The notes: generated by a model from the sequence alone, not told the origin. Counted from the first letter of the stretch, positions 19,507-31,352 are shown. The stretch is 64,000 nucleotides of DNA from Croceicoccus mobilis (GCF_001661965.1 NZ_LYWZ01000025.1:124001-188000); one strand, 5' to 3'. Program-made: numbers and translations.

Positions 19507-20537
19507 GTGCCCCTTTGACTGCGAAGGGAGGTATCGGCGTGATCGGAGCGGGTGCCTGGGGCACCGCGCTGGCGCAGATGCTGGCCTCGGACGGGCGCGA
19601 TGTCGCCCTGTGGGCGCGTGAAAGCGAAGTAGTGGATGCGGTCAATAATGACCATCGTAACCCGGTTTACCTGCCATCGGCATCGCTTGCGCCAACGATC
19701 AGGGCCAGCAGCGATCTGGCTGAATTTTCCGCACTCGATACGCTCTTGATCGTCACGCCGGCGCAGCATCTCGGATCTATCATGGGCGAATTGTCCGATT
19801 ACGCGGGCGACGCCGTGCTTTGCGCCAAGGGGATCGAGGCCGGATCGGGCCGGCTGATGGCGGAAGTGGCACGGGTCGCTGCGCCGAAAGCGCGCCTGTC
19901 AGTCATTTCCGGCCCGACATTCGCGCATGAGGTTGCCGCAGGGCTTCCCACGGCGGTCACGCTCGCCTGCGCGGGCGGCGAAGCGCAATGGCAGCGCCTT
20001 TCGATTGAAATCGCGCGGCCCAGCTTCCGGCCTTATTATTCCGACGACATGATCGGCGCGGAAATCGGGGGCGCGGTCAAGAACGTGCTCGCCATCGCAT
20101 GCGGCGTGGTCGACGGGTTGCAACTGGGTCAGAACGCCCGCGCCGCCACCATCGCGCGCGGCTATGCAGAGATGCTGCGCTTTGGCCTTGCGCGCGGGGC
20201 GCAGGCAGAGACGCTTTCAGGCCTTTGCGGGCTGGGCGATCTGGTGCTGACCTGTTCCTCCACCTCCAGCCGCAATTTCTCATTGGGACGCGCTTTGGCA
20301 GAGGGCACGCCCGCTGCCGAACTGATGGCCAATCGCCGCACCGTGGCAGAGGGTGCGCACACCGCGCCCGTGCTGAAAGGGCTGGCCCAAGACATGGGCA
20401 TCGCCATGCCGATTACCGAAGCGGTTTGCGCGCTTTTGGCAGGTGAGACAACTGCGCCCGACATGGTGTCTTCGGTCCTTGCCCGCCCGCTCAAAAGCGA
20501 GGTTGAGGCCATGCCGGCGCAGGGCGACACCGCGTGA
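19503..20537 (+). CDS. gpsA: Glycerol-3-phosphate dehydrogenase [NAD(P)+]
   Basis: A 344-residue enzyme that reduces dihydroxyacetone phosphate to sn-glycerol 3-phosphate for phospholipid synthesis. The Rossmann motif is [13 protein letters not shown]; the family signature [16 protein letters not shown] and the substrate-binding [17 protein letters not shown] follow. The start at 19503 overlaps the tsaD stop. The stop in turn overlaps the GTG start of the flippase gene, so the three genes form a tight operon. Confidence 0.95.
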   Translation: MSAPLTAKGGIGVIGAGAWGTALAQMLASDGRDVALWARESEVVDAVNNDHRNPVYLPSASLAPTIRASSDLAEFSALDTLLIVTPAQHLGSIMGELSDYAGDAVLCAKGIEAGSGRLMAEVARVAAPKARLSVISGPTFAHEVAAGLPTAVTLACAGGEAQWQRLSIEIARPSFRPYYSDDMIGAEIGGAVKNVLAIACGVVDGLQLGQNARAATIARGYAEMLRFGLARGAQAETLSGLCGLGDLVLTCSSTSSRNFSLGRALAEGTPAAELMANRRTVAEGAHTAPVLKGLAQDMGIAMPITEAVCALLAGETTAPDMVSSVLARPLKSEVEAMPAQGDTA

Positions 20538-22087
20538 CGAGCGAAACCGAAACGGCAGGCAAGCCGGACGAGCCCAGCGATCTGCAGACGCTGGCCAAGG
20601 GCGGACGCACGAATTTCTTCGGCTTCCTGCTGCGGCTGGTCGCGCGCTTGCCGTTCCTGTTCATCGCTGGCCGTTTCTATGGCGCGGACCAGCTGGGTCG
20701 CTTTGCCTCTGCACTGATCATTATCGAGATCGGCGGACAGCTTGCCACGCTCGGCCTCAAACGCGGTCTGGCCAAGGAACTAGGGCGCGGCGACCGGGAC
20801 GAGGCCGACGTGATCGCGGACGGGCTGCTGCTCAGCCTCGTATTCTCTTCGGTCCTTGCCGCGATATTGTTCATCTTTCCCGCGCCCATGTTCCCCAATG
20901 GCATGAACAGCCAGTGGGACCGCCTGCTGCCGATCGCGCTGATCTTCCTTGCGTTGACAGAGGTGATGCTGGCCGCGCTCGCCTTTCGCTATAATATCGC
21001 GGCCACCGTGCGCAGCCGCGCCATTGTCGAACCGTGGGTCATCTCCATCGGGGCGGGCGTGTTGCTGTTCATTCCGCCGCTCGCGGATGGCGGTCTTGCG
21101 ATTGCCTATCTGCTCTCGGTGATCGGGGCGGCCATCACCGCCTTTATCCCGATGCTGCGCATGTATGGCATTCCGCACGGGTGGAAGCCGCATATGATCA
21201 AGCTGCTCGCCATCGCACGGGAAAACCTGCCGCTGGCGCTGGCCGATGCGATCGAGTGGGGCACGCGGCGCATGGATATTGCGATCCTTGGCATCTTCGT
21301 CAGCCCGGCGACAGTCGGCGTCTATTACGTCGCGGTGCAGGTCGCCAGCCTGCCGCAAAAGCTGAAGACCAGTTTCGAGCCGATCCTTGGCCCCGTGATC
21401 GTGCGCAAGCTGAAAGAGCATGACTATGCCGCCATCGCGCGGCAGGTGTGTCAGGCGGGTTTCTGGATTATCGCGGCGCAAACAGGCATCGCGCTGGCTT
21501 TGGGCATTCCGGGTGAGGCGGTAATGGGTCTTGTCGGTCCGGGCTTCGTTGGCGGGACGGGCGCGCTTGCGTTCCTGCTGGGCGCAGAGGTGGTGGCGGC
21601 GACAGCGGTCGTATCCGAAGCGGCGCTCATCTATCTCGCGCGGCTCAGGAATCTTGCGATCTCCGTCGCGACATTGGCATTGCAGGCCCTGTTTACAGTG
21701 GCGCTTGTCCATCTGGCGAAGACTATCGGCATGACCGAGCCGTTTCAGGCCGCTGCGGCGGCGCTTGCACTGGGGCTGGCGCTGGCCTTCGCCTCTTTCG
21801 TCAAATCGCGCATGCTGGCGAAGATGCTGGGGTATTCGATCAATAATTTCCGCTGGCCGCTGATATGGGCGATCGCGCCGGCCGTGGTGGTCGGGTTCCT
21901 CTTTACCATGGGGCCCGAATGGCTGGAGCTGGCGCTGGGCGTTCCGGCGATCCTTGCGACCTATGGCTTCGTGATCTGGCGGCGCGGCTTTGGCCCCGAA
22001 GATCGCGAACTGTTCAAATCCGGGCGAAAGCAGTCCAAGCCTGCCGTGAAAGCTGATGACCTTCCACCCGAAGCGGGCGCGCGCTAG
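20534..22087 (+). CDS. Polysaccharide biosynthesis flippase (MOP/Wzx-like)
   Basis: A 517-residue protein with about 12-14 transmembrane helices and the low-complexity hydrophobic pattern of the multidrug/oligosaccharidyl-lipid/polysaccharide exporter superfamily. The N-terminal segment GGRTNFFGFLLRLVARLPFLF is typical of oligosaccharide flippases. It should flip a lipid-linked glycan across the inner membrane. No glycosyltransferase genes are adjacent, so the substrate is unknown. It begins on GTG inside the gpsA stop (GTGA overlap). Confidence 0.8.
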   Translation: MTSETETAGKPDEPSDLQTLAKGGRTNFFGFLLRLVARLPFLFIAGRFYGADQLGRFASALIIIEIGGQLATLGLKRGLAKELGRGDRDEADVIADGLLLSLVFSSVLAAILFIFPAPMFPNGMNSQWDRLLPIALIFLALTEVMLAALAFRYNIAATVRSRAIVEPWVISIGAGVLLFIPPLADGGLAIAYLLSVIGAAITAFIPMLRMYGIPHGWKPHMIKLLAIARENLPLALADAIEWGTRRMDIAILGIFVSPATVGVYYVAVQVASLPQKLKTSFEPILGPVIVRKLKEHDYAAIARQVCQAGFWIIAAQTGIALALGIPGEAVMGLVGPGFVGGTGALAFLLGAEVVAATAVVSEAALIYLARLRNLAISVATLALQALFTVALVHLAKTIGMTEPFQAAAAALALGLALAFASFVKSRMLAKMLGYSINNFRWPLIWAIAPAVVVGFLFTMGPEWLELALGVPAILATYGFVIWRRGFGPEDRELFKSGRKQSKPAVKADDLPPEAGAR

Positions 22088-22096
22088 AGGGGCGGC

Positions 22097-22867
22097 ATGA
22101 ACATTTTTCTTGCCATACCGCAATGGATGCGCGTGGCCGCCGGCGCGGCGATCGTGGCTGGTGTCGGGCTGGTCGCATCCGAACAGACCGGGTCGAACAT
22201 GGTTTCGCGGCTGGAAACACGGGCAGAACGGGTGATCGCCGAAAACGGGGCCGGGGGCGAGGGCGGCATTCGCGCCGATTTCACCACGACCAATGGCTGG
22301 CTGACCCGTCACCCCACATTGCGCGGGGGCACGGATCTTCCCGATGATGTCCGTACCCGCGTCGCCCGTGCGGTTGCCGCGATACCGGGTGTGGGCGGTA
22401 CCCACTGGGAAGCGGGCAAACGCCGCGAGCCGGAACAGACCGAGCCAATTCCCGAACCCGGCCCGTTCCACTGCCAGCGCGATGTCGAACAATTGCTGTC
22501 CGTCCGGGTCATCCGTTTCGGACAGGGCAGCGCCGAAATCGCGCCTGCGAGCGGCGTGCTGCTTGATGAAGTCGCGGCCGCGCTCAAGCCGTGCCGCGGG
22601 TCCATCGTCGCGATCATCGGCCATTCCGACGCGGTGGGCGATGCTGCGATCAATCTCCAGCTTTCGCGCGATCGCGCCTCTGCCGTGCGCGATGCGCTGA
22701 TGGAAAGGGGCATTCCGGGTGCATCGATGCGCGCCACGGGCGTCGGATCGCAGCAACCGATCGAAGGGCTGGAGCCCGAGGACCCGGCCAATCGCCGTAT
22801 CGAGTTTTCCGTGATCGAGGTCGCTCCGCTGGCGCCGACCCCGATCGATCTGCCCGGCGCGTGGTAG
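22097..22867 (+). CDS. OmpA-family peptidoglycan-binding protein
   Basis: A 256-residue protein with an N-terminal hydrophobic anchor (about 10-28), a linker domain of about 100 residues, and a C-terminal OmpA/MotB domain. The peptidoglycan-binding pattern is visible: IRFGQGSAEIAP, GHSDAVGDAAINLQLSRDRA, and NRRIEFSV. It should tether the envelope to the cell wall. It follows the flippase by 9 bases and precedes two small membrane-protein genes in the same orientation. Confidence 0.85.
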   Translation: MNIFLAIPQWMRVAAGAAIVAGVGLVASEQTGSNMVSRLETRAERVIAENGAGGEGGIRADFTTTNGWLTRHPTLRGGTDLPDDVRTRVARAVAAIPGVGGTHWEAGKRREPEQTEPIPEPGPFHCQRDVEQLLSVRVIRFGQGSAEIAPASGVLLDEVAAALKPCRGSIVAIIGHSDAVGDAAINLQLSRDRASAVRDALMERGIPGASMRATGVGSQQPIEGLEPEDPANRRIEFSVIEVAPLAPTPIDLPGAW

Positions 22868-22877
22868 GGGACAGGCC

Positions 22878-23060
22878 ATGCCACTCTGGATAGAACTGAC
22901 CGTATTATTGCTGATCGTCTATTTCGCCGTGCTGGCGATCATGGCGAGCTGGTTGCGGCGGGGTGCGCGTCTCGCCCGCTTGACGAGCGAGCGTACGCGG
23001 CGGCAGGAACGCAACATAAGACGCAGCAAAAACATAAAGACTGACGAGGAAGTGAAATGA
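22878..23060 (+). CDS. Small single-pass membrane protein
   Basis: A 60-residue protein: one transmembrane helix (residues 5-27) followed by a highly basic cytoplasmic tail (RRGARLARLTSERTRRQ and more). Its stop overlaps the start of the next gene by four bases (ATGA). That tight coupling, and a start 10 bases after the OmpA-like gene, support it as real. Function is unknown. Confidence 0.6.
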   Translation: MPLWIELTVLLLIVYFAVLAIMASWLRRGARLARLTSERTRRQERNIRRSKNIKTDEEVK

Positions 23061-23698
23061 TCGAGATGATCCAGTCCAACTGGCTGTCATTCCTGCTGGT
23101 TGTGATCGTGGCCGTGCTGATCGCCCTGTGGCTGATCGCCCGTCCCAAGAAAACGAAGGACCGCAGCTATCGCCCCGACGTGCTCGACGAGGGGGTCGGC
23201 CCCGCCAAGCGCAACCAGGCCTTCATAGACGCCGCGCCTGCCAGCGCGGGCAAGGTCACGCATGAGCACGAACCGCCCGCCGTGCCCGAGGCTGTGGGCG
23301 GTGCCGGCATCGCCGTTGCCGCTGCTGCATTGGCTGCAGAGGAAGAGCATGAGGCGCATGAGCGCGAGGCGCGCGAAGCTGCCGACCAGATGCCCGCCAG
23401 TGCCGAGGATGCGCAGGCCGTGGCCGCGGCGGTCAAGATCCATGACGACGATGTCGGTGAAGCCGACGACCTGCGCCGCATCAAGGGCGTGGGGCCAAAG
23501 CTTGTTGAACTGCTCGGTTCGATGGGCATCTCGCGCTATGACCAGATCGCGGCTTGGAGCGACGAAGACGTGCTGAAGATCGACGAGCAGCTGGGCCGCT
23601 TCAAGGGCCGCATCGCGCGCGATGACTGGCGCTCGCAGGCCAAGTACCTCGCTGAGGGCGATACCGCCGGTTACGAAGAAAAATTCGGCAAGCTCTAG
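23057..23698 (+). CDS. Membrane-anchored helix-hairpin-helix protein
   Basis: A 213-residue protein with an N-terminal transmembrane helix (about 9-28), an Ala/Glu/His-rich low-complexity linker (about 75-140), and a C-terminal helix-hairpin-helix domain (DDLRRIKGVGPKLVELLGSMG near 145-165, then KGRIARDDWRSQAKYLAEG). Such COG3743-type proteins are annotated as flap-endonuclease-like nucleases, but no nuclease catalytic residues are visible. A DNA- or protein-binding membrane tether is as likely. It converges with the lipoprotein gene, sharing four bases at the stop. Confidence 0.75.
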   Translation: MIEMIQSNWLSFLLVVIVAVLIALWLIARPKKTKDRSYRPDVLDEGVGPAKRNQAFIDAAPASAGKVTHEHEPPAVPEAVGGAGIAVAAAALAAEEEHEAHEREAREAADQMPASAEDAQAVAAAVKIHDDDVGEADDLRRIKGVGPKLVELLGSMGISRYDQIAAWSDEDVLKIDEQLGRFKGRIARDDWRSQAKYLAEGDTAGYEEKFGKL

Positions 23699-24263
23699 GC
23701 GGTTGTCGCCGCATCCTTCGTGCTGGCGCGGCAGGATTTCACCACCTCGCCCAGCATGGAGGAGGCGGGCGAGATAACCTTGCCGCCGCCCGCGACGGTG
23801 GCGTAGAAAGGCCCGCCGGTGATCGCGATCCAGTGCGGATCCTTCGCATCCAGCGCGCCGGTCCATTCCGTGCCGTCATTGCTGACTTGCAGGCGCAATA
23901 TGCCGCGGTAGCCGACAAAGGCGAACATCGCCTCTGCTCCCTTGTCCGACGGCACGTGGCGCGTGGCCTGCACCTTGCCGCCGACGCAGATGATGTCGAT
24001 CAGCGGAGGCATTCCCGGTTCGCCATATTGCGCGCCATTGCCGCTGCGCACCCAGCGCGCGTCTTCCGGGTCGATCTTGCCCGGCATGGGCAGTTCTTCC
24101 GGGTCGGACAGGCGTTCGGCAGCATTGGCCGTGCCGCCCAGCGACATATGGATGGTGCGGCCCTGCGGCTCGTCGCTCTTCACTTCTTCGCTGCCGCCGG
24201 AACAGGCGGATAGCGCAATCAGGGCACATGCGCCGATGGCGCCGCGAAGGGGGAAGGGCTGGC

Positions 24264-24267
<4 letters not shown>
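23695..24267 (-). CDS. Putative lipoprotein of unknown function
   Basis: A 190-residue protein with a lipobox (ALSAC, Cys near residue 22), a charged linker and a domain of about 130 residues with two further Cys (IICVGG, SCRAS). Its ATG overlaps the uvrB stop (ATGA), so it is translationally coupled to uvrB. The coupling is positional; a role in repair is not implied. Confidence 0.7.
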
Positions 24268-26450
<2,183 letters not shown>

Positions 26451-26553
26451 GCGCGGAGATATGGGGGCAATAAGGCGCGTTCGCAATTGCCAGCACCGCG
26501 ATCATCTGCAATGCCCGCCGATATCGATGAATATGCCTGGGGGAATTTCTGCA

Positions 26554-27120
26554 ATGAACTTAGCCACTCGCCGCCCGTTTCGCGCTTTTGCCGCCATGAT
26601 CATGGCAGGCTCTGCCCTGGCTTTGGCCGCCTGTTCGAGCGAAGAGGAAACCGCCGGCGCCGACAGCGAAGAGGTCATGTCTCTCGACGATGCGGCCGCC
26701 GAATATGCCAAGCTCGATAAGCCGCAGCCCGGTCAGTATGACATGAAGGTCGAGATCCTGAGCTTCAACATGCCCGGCGCGCCCGAGAACATGCTCGACA
26801 TGATCAAGACCAACATGGAGAGCGGCTTTGCCGACGGTTACTGCCTGACGCCCGAAGACGCGGAAAAAGGGTTTGAAGAGCAGCTGGGCCAGATCGGCAA
26901 TGGCGGTCAGTGCGACTTCAATAACCTGTCCGTCGATGGCGGCAATGTGACCGGCAAGGCGACCTGCGAAATGCAGGGCGGCACGATGCAGATGGGGATG
27001 AACGGCACCGTCACCTCGACCAGTTCGGACCTGACGGTCGACACGCAGGTCGAAACGGGCGGGCAGACGATGGACATGACCATGCAGGTCACCCAGACCC
27101 GGACAGGCGACTGCGCCTGA
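26554..27120 (+). CDS. DUF3617-type lipoprotein
   Basis: A 188-residue lipoprotein (lipobox LALAAC, Cys near residue 26). The domain has the DUF3617 pattern: a PGQYDMKVEILS strand, a YCLTPEDAEK segment, paired Cys (CDF, CEM), and a tail of alternating Thr/Met strands ending in TGDCA. The family is common in sphingomonads and has no known function. The ATG at 26554 follows GGGGGA at good spacing; an in-frame ATG at 26527 is weaker. A terminator follows. Confidence 0.75.
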   Translation: MNLATRRPFRAFAAMIMAGSALALAACSSEEETAGADSEEVMSLDDAAAEYAKLDKPQPGQYDMKVEILSFNMPGAPENMLDMIKTNMESGFADGYCLTPEDAEKGFEEQLGQIGNGGQCDFNNLSVDGGNVTGKATCEMQGGTMQMGMNGTVTSTSSDLTVDTQVETGGQTMDMTMQVTQTRTGDCA

Positions 27121-27136
27121 TTGCGAAGATTAAATG

Positions 27137-27167
27137 CGGCCCCGCCCGGAAACCGGCGGGGCCGTTT
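27137..27167 (+). terminator. Terminator of the DUF3617 gene
   Basis: A 10-bp GC stem (27137-27146/27155-27164) has an 8-base loop and a short TTT run. It is the likely end of the transcript from 26554. Confidence 0.65.
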
Positions 27168-27191
27168 CGCATTGGTTACCAATGCACTTCA

Positions 27192-28073
27192 ATGGTACAC
27201 CCCGGCGGCATGACGGCTGAGACCACCCCCCCTGCGACAAGCCATCCTGCCAGCGACCGCACGGGCCGCGGTATCGGTTTCCTGCTGGGTGAGATCAGGC
27301 GCAGGCGCGCATTGGCACTTCGTCCGCATCCGCAGGGTGTGCAGACTCCGCGTTCCAGCCTGCTGGTTTCGGAATTCGCCTCGCTCGCCTTTCCGCGCGT
27401 CTATGCGGCGCTGCATGGCCGGATGAACATTGCCAAGGCCGACGAACCGCGCGCGGTCATGTTGCTGCCCGGTTTCGGATCGCATCCATGGCGCATGGCC
27501 GCGATGCGCAAGGCACTGGAAGGGGCGGGCCATTCGGTCACCGACTGGGGGCTCGGCTGGAACCTGGGGCCTAGCCAGGATCGTTTTGACCGGCTGCTGT
27601 CACGCATCGAACGCGTCTGCCGCGCCGAGGGGCGCAAGATCACCTTGGTCGGCTGGAGCCTTGGCGGCGTATTCGCGCGAGAGGCGGCCAAGCGGCTGCC
27701 CGATTGCGTGGAAATGGTCGTGACGATGGGCACGCCGTTTTCGGGCGACATGCACGGCAATAACGCATGGCGGGTCTATCACCTGATTACCGGCCATGCG
27801 GTCGATAATCCGCCGGTGGGTGAGGATTTCGCCGAGAAGCCGCCCATGCCGACCATCGCGCTGTGGAGCGCGAAGGACGGGGTGATCCATCGCCACTGCG
27901 CCTGCGGCAAGACGGGGGAGCGCGATCTCGCCATTCCCATGCGCTGCACGCATATGGGCTTCGCATGGCATCCGGCAGTAATCGAAAAGGTCTCGCAATT
28001 GCTGGCAATGGGGCCCGAAAGGCTTAGCCGGGTTGCAACGCAGCAAAAAACCGCCGACAAGCCTGAATCATGA
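27192..28073 (+). CDS. Alpha/beta-hydrolase, lipase-like
   Basis: A 293-residue serine hydrolase. The nucleophile elbow is GWSLGG, and MLLPGFGSHPW precedes it as the oxyanion-side strand. A candidate acid lies in SAKDGVIH and the catalytic His in TCTHMGFAWHP-type sequence (CTHMGF). It resembles PGAP1/triacylglycerol-lipase-like cytoplasmic hydrolases. The start may be 27192 or, six codons later, 27210. It ends 10 bases before the ATP-grasp gene of the Anbu cluster and could be part of that transcript. Confidence 0.75.
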   Translation: MVHPGGMTAETTPPATSHPASDRTGRGIGFLLGEIRRRRALALRPHPQGVQTPRSSLLVSEFASLAFPRVYAALHGRMNIAKADEPRAVMLLPGFGSHPWRMAAMRKALEGAGHSVTDWGLGWNLGPSQDRFDRLLSRIERVCRAEGRKITLVGWSLGGVFAREAAKRLPDCVEMVVTMGTPFSGDMHGNNAWRVYHLITGHAVDNPPVGEDFAEKPPMPTIALWSAKDGVIHRHCACGKTGERDLAIPMRCTHMGFAWHPAVIEKVSQLLAMGPERLSRVATQQKTADKPES

Positions 28074-28083
28074 GTGGGGATTC

Positions 28084-29520
28084 ATGAACGCCGACGACAA
28101 TATCAAGTTCGACGAGATGCATGGCGGTGACGGTGCGATCCGTGACGCCTATTCCGGCTATTGCGAATGGTTCGATGAACAGAACCCGCAGGCGTTGCGG
28201 AAGAAGCACCGCGAGGCGGAGGCATTCTTTCGCCGCACCGGCATCACCTTCAACGTCTATGGTCAGGACGAGGCGGAGGAACGCCTTATCCCATTCGACC
28301 CGGTGCCGCGGATCATCACCGCGCCCGAATGGCGGCGCCTGTCGAAAGGCATCGACCAGCGGGTGAGGGCGCTGAACGCGTTTCTTCACGATCTTTACCA
28401 CCGGCAGGAAATCATCAAGTCGGGCCGCGTGCCCGAATGGCTCTTGCGCGGGAATGAGGCGTTCCTGCCCCACATGTGCGGTTTCACGCCGCCGGGCGGG
28501 ATCTACACCCATATCACCGGCATCGACCTTGTCCGCACCGGACCGAATGACTTCCACGTGCTGGAAGACAACGCCCGCACGCCCAGCGGCGTCTCCTATA
28601 TGCTGGAGAACCGTGAGACGATGATGGCGATGTTCCCGGAATTGTTCACCCGGGTAAAAGTCGCGCCTGTATCGAATTATCCGCGGCGGCTGGCACGCAG
28701 CCTTGCCGCCTGCGCACCGCCTGCATTCGACGGCAAGGGCAAGCCTGCTCTCGCCGTGCTGACGCCGGGCATCTACAACTCCGCTTATTACGAGCACAGC
28801 TTCCTCGCCGACCAGATGGGCGCGGAACTGGTGGAGGCGTCTGACCTTCGCGTGATGGACGGGCGCGTGCAGATGCGCACGACGCGCGGGTACAAGCCGC
28901 TCGACGTGATCTATCGCCGCATCGACGACGATTTCCTCGATCCGCTGACGTTCAATCCGGAATCCATGCTGGGCGTGCCGGGCATCATGGATGTCTATCG
29001 CGCAGGCGGCGTCACCATTGCCAATGCGCCGGGCACTGGCATTTCGGACGACAAGGCGCTTTACAGCTTCATGCCCGAAATCGTGGAATTCTATACCGGC
29101 GAAAAGCCGCTGCTCCCGAATGTCGAGACCTGGCGATGCATGGAGGAGGACGCGCTTAAATACGTCCTCGACAATATCAAGGATCTCGTCGTGAAGGAAG
29201 TTCATGGCTCGGGCGGCTATGGCATGCTGATCGGCCCGACCTCTTCGAAGCGCGAGATCGCCAAGTTCACCGAGAAGCTGAAGGCGAACCCGCATAATTA
29301 TATCGCGCAGCCTACGCTGTCGCTTTCCACCGTGCCGATCCTGGCGAAAAAGGGCCTTGCCCCGCGCCATGTCGATCTGCGCCCGTTCGTGTTGATGAGC
29401 CCCAATGGCATCGACATCACGCCGGGCGGGCTGACGCGCGTGGCATTGAAGGAAGGATCGCTTGTCGTGAATTCCAGCCAGGGCGGCGGCACCAAGGATA
29501 GCTGGGTGCTGGAGGACTGA
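28084..29520 (+). CDS. Circularly permuted ATP-grasp protein (Anbu cluster)
   Basis: A 478-residue member of the COG2308 family. The ATP-grasp signatures are permuted: DFHVLEDNARTPSGVSYMLENR near 160-180, DVIYRRIDDDFLDP near 280, and VVKEVHGSGGYGMLIGP near 370-385. ATP-grasp enzymes form amide or ester bonds via acyl-phosphates, so a peptide or amide ligase activity is expected; the substrate is unknown. I chose the ATG at 28084 after GGGGA. The stop shares one base with the alpha-E gene start. With the next three genes it forms the known Anbu operon. Confidence 0.9.
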   Translation: MNADDNIKFDEMHGGDGAIRDAYSGYCEWFDEQNPQALRKKHREAEAFFRRTGITFNVYGQDEAEERLIPFDPVPRIITAPEWRRLSKGIDQRVRALNAFLHDLYHRQEIIKSGRVPEWLLRGNEAFLPHMCGFTPPGGIYTHITGIDLVRTGPNDFHVLEDNARTPSGVSYMLENRETMMAMFPELFTRVKVAPVSNYPRRLARSLAACAPPAFDGKGKPALAVLTPGIYNSAYYEHSFLADQMGAELVEASDLRVMDGRVQMRTTRGYKPLDVIYRRIDDDFLDPLTFNPESMLGVPGIMDVYRAGGVTIANAPGTGISDDKALYSFMPEIVEFYTGEKPLLPNVETWRCMEEDALKYVLDNIKDLVVKEVHGSGGYGMLIGPTSSKREIAKFTEKLKANPHNYIAQPTLSLSTVPILAKKGLAPRHVDLRPFVLMSPNGIDITPGGLTRVALKEGSLVVNSSQGGGTKDSWVLED

Positions 29521-30464
29521 TGCTCGGACGCAGTGCAAACGGCCTGTTCTGGATGTTCCGCTATCTTGAGCGGGCGGAAAACTATGCGCGCCTGATCGAT
29601 ACCGGTTTCCGCATGGCGCTGACCCGCGATTCCATCACGGCAGAGCAGGAATGGGGCTCCATCGTCGAGACGGCGGGCATGGCAGAGGCCTATCTCGAAA
29701 AGAACGGCACCTATACCGGCATGCAGGTGTGGAATTACATCCTGCGTGACAAGGACAATCCCAATTCGATCCGCAATCTGATCGGGCAGGTGCGCCAGAA
29801 TGCGCGCGCGGTCAGGAATGTCATCACCTCCGAATTGTGGGAGGCGGTGAACGAAAGCTATCTGCAGATGAACGATCTGCTGGCAAAGCCGGTCACGCAG
29901 ATCAATCTGGGCGACGCGATCGCCGCGGTGAAGCGTGAATCGACGCTGGTGCGCGGGTCGATGGACGGCTCGATGCTGCGGAACGACATCTATAATTTCG
30001 CGCGCATCGGCAATTACATCGAACGCGCCGACAACACCGCGCGCATCCTCGACGTCAAATATTACGTGCTGCTGCCTTCGCTCTCCTATGTCGGCTCCAG
30101 CCTCGACAATGTTCAGTGGGAAACGATCCTGCGGTCACTGGGGGCGGAGCGCGCCTATCGCTGGCTCAACGCCGGAAACATGGAGGCGAAGAGCATCGCC
30201 GATTTCCTGATCCTCGATGGCCGGTTCCCGCGCAGCCTTGCGTTCTGCTACGCCAAGATCCGGTCGAACCTTGCCAGCCTTGCCCTGCAATATGGCGAGG
30301 AACTTTATACCCACGAGGTGATGCGCAAGGCCGACATGCGCCTGCACGACGCCGACGTGGACAAGATCTTCGATACCGGCCTGCACGAATTTCTGGCCGA
30401 TTTCATCACCGACAACAACGATATTGCGCGTGCGGTCGAGGCCGATTACCGCTTCGTGGAATAG
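29520..30464 (+). CDS. Alpha-E domain protein (Anbu cluster)
   Basis: A 314-residue, mostly helical protein of the COG2307 alpha-E family. Diagnostic segments include the N-terminal RSANGLFWMFRYLERAENYARLID and the repeated NYIERADNTARILDVKYY near 165. The Glu-Arg pairs give the family its name. It occurs almost always next to the permuted ATP-grasp and transglutaminase genes and is thought to assist their chemistry. It is translationally coupled to the gene before it. Confidence 0.9.
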   Translation: MLGRSANGLFWMFRYLERAENYARLIDTGFRMALTRDSITAEQEWGSIVETAGMAEAYLEKNGTYTGMQVWNYILRDKDNPNSIRNLIGQVRQNARAVRNVITSELWEAVNESYLQMNDLLAKPVTQINLGDAIAAVKRESTLVRGSMDGSMLRNDIYNFARIGNYIERADNTARILDVKYYVLLPSLSYVGSSLDNVQWETILRSLGAERAYRWLNAGNMEAKSIADFLILDGRFPRSLAFCYAKIRSNLASLALQYGEELYTHEVMRKADMRLHDADVDKIFDTGLHEFLADFITDNNDIARAVEADYRFVE

Positions 30465-30473
30465 GGAGAAGCC

Positions 30474-31352
30474 ATGCGTCTCGCCGTCCATCACCGTACC
30501 AAATACACCTTCAGGGAGCCGGTCGTGCACGCGCTGCAGCGCCTGCACCTGACGCCCAAATCCACCAGCGGGCAGACCGTGGTGGAATGGAACATGCGCT
30601 ATACCGGCGCGCATGAAGAGCTGCATTACGACGATCACAACATGAACACGACGGTCCTGATCGCGGTCGATCCCGGCGTGCATGAGGTGGTCATCGAATG
30701 CGAAGGCATCGTCGACACCGCCGATAATGCAGGCGTGATCGGCCGCCATGCGGGCCATCTGCCGCGCTGGCATTTCCTCAGCCAGACGAAGCTGACCAAG
30801 CCGGGGCCGAAGATGAAGGCGCTGGCCCAGCAGTTAGCCCGTAACGAGGATTCGACGCTCGACACGCTTCATTCGCTATGCTCCGCCGTGCTGGAGGAGA
30901 TGGAATACCAGACCGGCGAGACCGATGCCGAGACCAGGGCGGAGGACGCGCTGGCCGCCGGGAAAGGGGTCTGTCAGGACCATGCGCATGTCTTTATCGG
31001 CATCGCGCGGCATCTCGGAATTCCGGCGCGCTATGTCTCCGGCTATCTGATGATGGATGAGCGGGTCGAGCAGGAAGCGAGCCACGCCTGGGCGGAGGCT
31101 TATGTCGACGACCTGGGCTGGGTCGGCTTCGATATCTCGAACAAGATCTGCCCGGACGAGCGTTATATCCGCGTCGCTACAGGCCGCGATTATGGAGAGG
31201 CCGCACCGATCACCGGCATTCAGCTTGGCGGCATGAGCGACAGCCTGACTGTCGAACTCGCGGTTGAGAATCGCGGTGCGAGCCAGTCCCAGAGCCAGGG
31301 CGCGAACGGCCAGGCGCAGGCGCAATCGCAGCAGAGCCAATCGCAGGGCTGA
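30474..31352 (+). CDS. Transglutaminase-like cysteine protease with Gln/Ser-rich tail
   Basis: A 292-residue protein with an N-terminal bacterial-transglutaminase beta domain and a papain-fold core. The catalytic Cys lies in GKGVCQDHAHV near residue 165, His in ASHAWAEAY near 205 and Asp in WVGFDISN. It may cleave or form isopeptide bonds. The last 24 residues are nearly all Gln, Ser, Gly and Ala (for example SQSQGANGQAQAQSQQ), unusual for the family. It follows the alpha-E gene by 9 bases. Confidence 0.88.
   Translation: MRLAVHHRTKYTFREPVVHALQRLHLTPKSTSGQTVVEWNMRYTGAHEELHYDDHNMNTTVLIAVDPGVHEVVIECEGIVDTADNAGVIGRHAGHLPRWHFLSQTKLTKPGPKMKALAQQLARNEDSTLDTLHSLCSAVLEEMEYQTGETDAETRAEDALAAGKGVCQDHAHVFIGIARHLGIPARYVSGYLMMDERVEQEASHAWAEAYVDDLGWVGFDISNKICPDERYIRVATGRDYGEAAPITGIQLGGMSDSLTVELAVENRGASQSQSQGANGQAQAQSQQSQSQG

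Noticed and set aside
20780-22879. 699-codon minus-strand ORF opposite the flippase and OmpA-like genes
   Set aside because: Long only because of GC bias; both genes on the other strand have clear family motifs.
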